Part shown: piece by piece, positions 60,121 to 64,000 of the stretch
Layout: every line of letters begins with the position of its first letter
Numbering within the stretch: the first letter of the stretch is position 1
Assembly: GCA_034008185.1 (NCBI GenBank)
Contig: CM067085.1
Span: 78,542,275 to 78,606,274, forward strand
Reading direction: 5' to 3'
From: Gorsachius magnificus
Lineage: Eukaryota; Chordata; Aves; Pelecaniformes; Ardeidae
DNA: 64,000 nt
The notes under the pieces: generated by a model
What the model was told of the DNA's origin: nothing
The model's database searches: none
What the model saw: the letters and a program-made list of their open reading frames with translations, nothing else
Made by a program: the position numbers and the translations under genes

Positions 60121-62571
60121 GATGGAGTCAGCAAGAAGTCAAGATGAAGTCAGCAAGACTGGGGAATAACAAGGAGCGCAGTGAAACAGTGCCATAGAGA
60201 AGGGAATGGGACACTGCTCGTGGGGAGGCAAGAACGGGAGTTGGGGCAGGGAAGCTGTGGAAAGGAGGAGAAGCAGGTAGTGACAGAGTTAGAAAGCAGG
60301 AGATGATTCCTCATAGGAGATGGACAGGAGAGCCAGGCAACTGAATCGTATCCATGGCATCTGTGGTGCCTGGGGAACACGCACTTTGGGAAAAAAAAAG
60401 GCAAGGAATAAGATGAGGGGTACTACAACAAGAAGAGGCTTAGTAAGCGTCAAATGGTGCATCAAGAGCCTGAGCGAGTAATTTAACTTTGGAGATGTGA
60501 GAGAACGTCAGTGATGCAAGTAATGACTGAACAAGCGAAACCCACTGTAACAGGCACTGTGTTTGACCTTGAGTTTAACGAGTGAGACCCAAACCATCAT
60601 CTTTAAGGAAGGATTTTGTTTTCTACCGAAAGCATAAAAAACATATTCTGATTCTCAGGTTGCTGAGATTCCCATCCTGAAGTCTCACTTCCAAATAGTG
60701 AAAGCAGACGCCAGGGCTTCTGCTGCTGCTGTTTTCAGGCGCGCGTTACACACCTGCAGTTCGTAATACAAGGGCCTCTGACAGTAATCACTTCTCCGAT
60801 AATTAACCATCAGCATTAACCACAGGTCTCAAATAAACGTGCATGTTTCAGAGCAAAACTCCCAGTCTAATATTAATTTTGTCAAATCCTCTTGAATGTC
60901 AGGATTACGATAATGATTTTCTAAGAAAACAGAAAAAAATTGGTAAGGCCTCACTTTGCCAAGAAGGAGCCATACAGTTAGCACAGTTTTCTACTACTGC
61001 AACCGCTGCAGTAAGAGAAGTTGGGGTTTTTTTCTAAAATCCAGATATTATAAACGAGATAGAACCACAAAAGCATTTTATGAAGATTTCAATAGTCAAG
61101 AAAAGCACCAACAAAGAATAATGTCTCGGTATAAACCAATTTGTCCAGTGTTTCAGAGGCTATTTAAGAAGAACCACTGGCAGTTACAGAGATAGCTGAA
61201 CCACTGCCTGCAGTTTGACTTAATGATCGTAATTTCACGTACAGTACGAGCTCTGGCATTCTGAATTAAAATTCTAATTCAGCAAAAAGCATTTCTAGAG
61301 AGGAAAGAGAACCCAGGAATTATTTTTGTGTTTTTATTTAGCTAATCATTCATTAACAAAATATTCCAATATATTTGGTATCATTTTAACATACATATTG
61401 CTGATATAGAAGTCAGAGATCATCAATAACTGAAGAAAACGTGAGAGGATGCCAAAAGCTTGCTGCCTGATTTCAGAAAATATTTTGATCTTAATATGTA
61501 ACAACAGATTGTCAATGTCCATGCATCTCACAGGCTGTATGTTAATTAATTAGACTTGATGATCAAGAGCTCTGTCTTTTCAATTATGTTTTAACAAAAC
61601 AATGTGTAAAATCAGGACACTGTCATTGGCTAACGGGCAATCCCTAAAAAGTTCAAAACACAGGATTGGAAGTTACGGATGTCAACATACATCTGTGAAA
61701 ATTACCAATTTATGATTCATAGATGGCTTAGTGTATTCCAATGTTTTTCCCCAAATAAGGAGAAATTCTTTAAAAAAATTCAAGACATCTGGGATATTTT
61801 CAAAACGCGCACTTTGAGATCTTCCCCAGGAAGAAATGTCACAGAATGCTTAACATATTTTGTTACACGTTTTCAAGTTCTCTTTCTTAGTGTATATTCT
61901 TATAAAGGGAATTCTTAAAAAGAATGTTAGCTGTGGCATTTGAGTTGAAAATAAAGATCTCTTTTCTTTCTTTCTCAAGTAGCAAGTTTCAATTATAAAA
62001 AGATTCAATTTATTAACTGTATACACCTGCAGCGTTTATATTTTTTTAAAGTGCAATAAGCTTTTCATATTGACTTCTCAAAATTATATTGCTCTTTTTT
62101 ATCCTAGTAAAGCCTGATGATTTCACAAAAGACAATTCCTTAGAGAAATAACAACGAGGCCTTCCTGAACGTGCTGTCCAAAATGGAATCACATTCAAAC
62201 GTTTTCCTCAACAAGAGCATTTACACAAGTTTGAGCTTTCTTCATGCAGCTACAGCAAAAGGTTTCCAACCTGAAATACAGCAGCTGACATTGAACCGAA
62301 AAATAGGTTCCGAATTGTTGTGGTTAGTAAAACAAGAGTGCCCTCTGTCGATGATGAACTCGGGATCAACCAGTTGGGCACAAATAAAATACATTTGGCT
62401 TGAAATGTGTTGAATTAAGGATGACTGCCTCCCTCTTCCAGCAAAAAAACGATTCTGGAATTACCACAGGTGTGAACTAAAATGCAACGATTTTTCTTTA
62501 CAGGCAACCCATGGACTTCTCCACTGAAATAATCACTGAAAAAATAACATTGCTATGAGTGAGTGTTTTAC

Positions 62572-62718
62572 CTCTTCGTAATAACGGAGATTATTCTCGG
62601 CCACGTTAGCGAACGTTGATCTCATATCGCACTGCATGTTTTGCTTCCACCTGTCCCAGTCCTGCTTTCAGAGCATTATTGGCACATTCCACTTTGTCTT
62701 CAAGTTTCCCAATCTCTT
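62572..62718 (-). CDS. SNX7: SNX7 penultimate coding exon with an apparent +1 frameshift
   Basis: On the minus strand, after acceptor ttagttctcag, two bases complete a Glu codon and the frame reads EIGKLEDKVECANNALKA (18 codons). It then needs a one-base skip to continue DWDRWKQNMQCDMRS, FANVAENNLRYYEE (30 codons) up to donor gtaaaa. Both halves match SNX7 as I remember it (KLEDKVECANNALKADW...), the BAR-domain coiled coil. The extra base is a G in GCAGGACTGG (plus strand around 62660-62662), making the exon 147 bases where 146 keeps the frame. As written, the frame meets TAA after NVR. Splice sites and the last exon are intact, so the likeliest explanation is a sequencing or assembly indel; a genuine allele or species mutation is possible. 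The rest of SNX7 lies beyond 64000. Confidence 0.9.
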
Positions 62719-64000
62719 CTGAGAACTAAATGGGAATTGTAAACATTAAAAAAAAACATTAGCAAAGTCACCATTTCAAAAGTGACTGAAATAGTAGTGC
62801 AGGCAAAGAGAACTGCAGAACCAAGGCTGGTATTTAACTTAGCACAGAAGATCATCCCCAGGGATAAATTTAAATTTTATTCTTAATGAGTAACTCGGTA
62901 TAATTTCTGAAATGTTAATAACAGAAATTCTAGTCCAGAATGAAAGTGTTGCTGAAGATATTTTTATTGACTGAGAAGTTACAGACTCTGGAGCCTCTTT
63001 ACTAGCACTTGACAGTAATGCATCTAAAAAGGTAAATATAGAAGGCTTTACTGAAGCAGAATCAACTACACAAACCAGATTTGGCCAGAAAAACGGAGCA
63101 ACCCCTGACAGGACCTTTGATAACTTCAGGAGACACCAGAATGGGGAGAAAACGGCAGAAATCAAAAAGCACAAACTTTCTGATTTCTGGCTTGTCACCT
63201 TGTAATCTTTTCCTGTGGAATTAACCTCAGTGTCACTGTGTGAGGGAGAGGGAAATACAGAAACAAGGAAAGCAATTAAACCCAAGGACGTCTGCAGGAT
63301 CAAAAACCTTGAGGGCTACTCTACAGACATTATTTTCTTCGAATTACTGTAGATGCACGAAGTGACTTCTTAGCTAATGGGCATGAGTAAGTGGGCAGAG
63401 GCCCTCTCCTTAATGAGTCTTCCAGTCCCCTCAATAATTTCATTACTGATTGTCATTTACTAATCAGCTGGGTCAGTTCTGGCTGGCACCCCCTCACAGG
63501 ACGAGGTACATCTGCTGCAGCTACAGGGCAAACCCATCTGTCGGGACCGCACGGTGACTGGCTGTGCAGGAGGGAGGTCAGGCAGAAACACCGCCAACAA
63601 GGAACATCCAGCAGGAAAAGTTAATCTCCTCATATTGTTTCCATTGCAACTCAGGTCCCATTCACCTCCCTCTTCTTCCTTGTATTCTGCGGTCAGGCAA
63701 ATTGTTTTTTCCTCATACAACACCCCTGTGAAGTGGGATAGCTGCTCGTGCTCTCTGCAGAGCTGGCGCTTTCATTGGTAGGACCTTCAGGATTCCAGGG
63801 TTAACTTCCAGGATTGCCAAGGAATGCTTAGACTATTGGGAGAACGCAGAAAGGTCAGAACTCAGAGCAGCATGTGGAAAGTCTTGGCTTTCCAGCTTGA
63901 ACCATGCCAAGAGGACAATGTTCCAGTGCAACAGCCAACCGTGCCGCCGCCGCCAGAAATGAAGTAAGCAGCATTGCCTGAAACGGTGACAGAAACAGCC
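62719..64000 (-). other. SNX7: SNX7 intron sequence to the window edge
   Basis: Upstream of the penultimate SNX7 exon I found no further SNX7 exon before the window ends. It contains an unexplained segment with open frames on both strands at 62839-63303, and ordinary intronic sequence after it. Confidence 0.7.
62975..63202 (+). pseudogene. Unassigned 76-codon Lys/Asn-rich coding-like segment
   Basis: Between TGA at 62972-62974 and TAA at 63203-63205 the plus strand is open for 76 codons, with SLLALDSNASKKVNIEGFTE, FGQKNGATPDRTFDNFRRH and NGEKTAEIKKHKLSDFWLV. The minus strand is also open over 154 codons (62839-63303), but its Phe/Ser-rich product is what antisense of a Lys/Glu-rich frame would give. 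I suspect a decayed retrocopy in the SNX7 intron but do not recognise a parent; chance is possible. Confidence 0.25.

Larger units (their letters stand above)
53740..62571 (-). other. SNX7: SNX7 last intron, 8.8 kb, with two CR1 copies
   Basis: Bounded by donor gtaaaa (read on the minus strand at 62571-62566) and acceptor ttttttttcag before 53739. It contains CR1 fragments at 54932-55165 and 59773-60120, a 51-bp direct duplication at 58563-58658 and A-rich tracts near 53827-53847 and 54378-54410. No additional exon found. Confidence 0.8.

Noticed and set aside
62839..63303. Secreted protein with signal peptide on the minus strand
   Set aside because: The hydrophobic Phe/Ser-rich content is better explained as antisense of a Lys-rich plus-strand frame; there is no promoter or splice support.
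1..64000. CRISPR array, operon or prokaryotic mobile system
   Set aside because: The only regular repeats are minisatellites and CR1; spliced vertebrate genes show this is avian nuclear DNA.

Overview
The window looks like nuclear DNA from a bird. It is intron-rich and low in gene density, with about sixteen CR1 LINE copies carrying the avian 3' end (ATTCTATGA-type short repeats after a GGTTGGAA block) and one solo retroviral LTR of avian type. I cannot name the species. Nothing looks prokaryotic, and nearly all long open frames are chance ORFs or CR1 reverse transcriptase.

Two protein-coding genes are supported, lying tail to tail. On the plus strand, positions 1 to about 16.7-18.3 kb hold the 3' half of a PLPPR5-type gene (phospholipid phosphatase-related, inactive PAP2 family): three coding exons at 5396-5572, 7195-7314 and 16050-16082, then an AT-rich 3' UTR. 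On the minus strand, the last two coding exons of SNX7 (a sorting nexin with PX and BAR domains) lie at 62572-62718 and 53659-53739, with the 3' UTR below 53659. The penultimate SNX7 exon carries an apparent one-base insertion that breaks its frame.

Between the genes, about 18.3-53.4 kb is intergenic and dominated by CR1 fragments. Two CR1s contain a second CR1 nested inside them, and one of these has an internal empty-site comparison at 54932-55165. Two near-identical CR1 copies sit about 10.2 kb apart. A 627-bp solo LTR at 33153-33779 has TG...CA ends, a TATA box, a polyadenylation signal and a perfect 5-bp target duplication. Also present are a 26-bp x 5 tandem repeat, a 51-bp duplication, a 44-bp x 2 minisatellite, CpG-dense patches and AT-rich stretches with homeodomain/TCF-like motifs that could be conserved regulatory elements.

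The genes do not form a pathway. PLPPR5 is a neuronal plasma-membrane protein and SNX7 an endosomal membrane-remodelling protein; the arrangement reflects linkage that, from memory, matches the mammalian order SNX7-PLPPR5. I found no convincing new multi-gene system. The best leads are the SNX7 frameshift, the nested and solo retroelements, and two unexplained short coding-like segments (21815-21985 minus, 62975-63202 plus).
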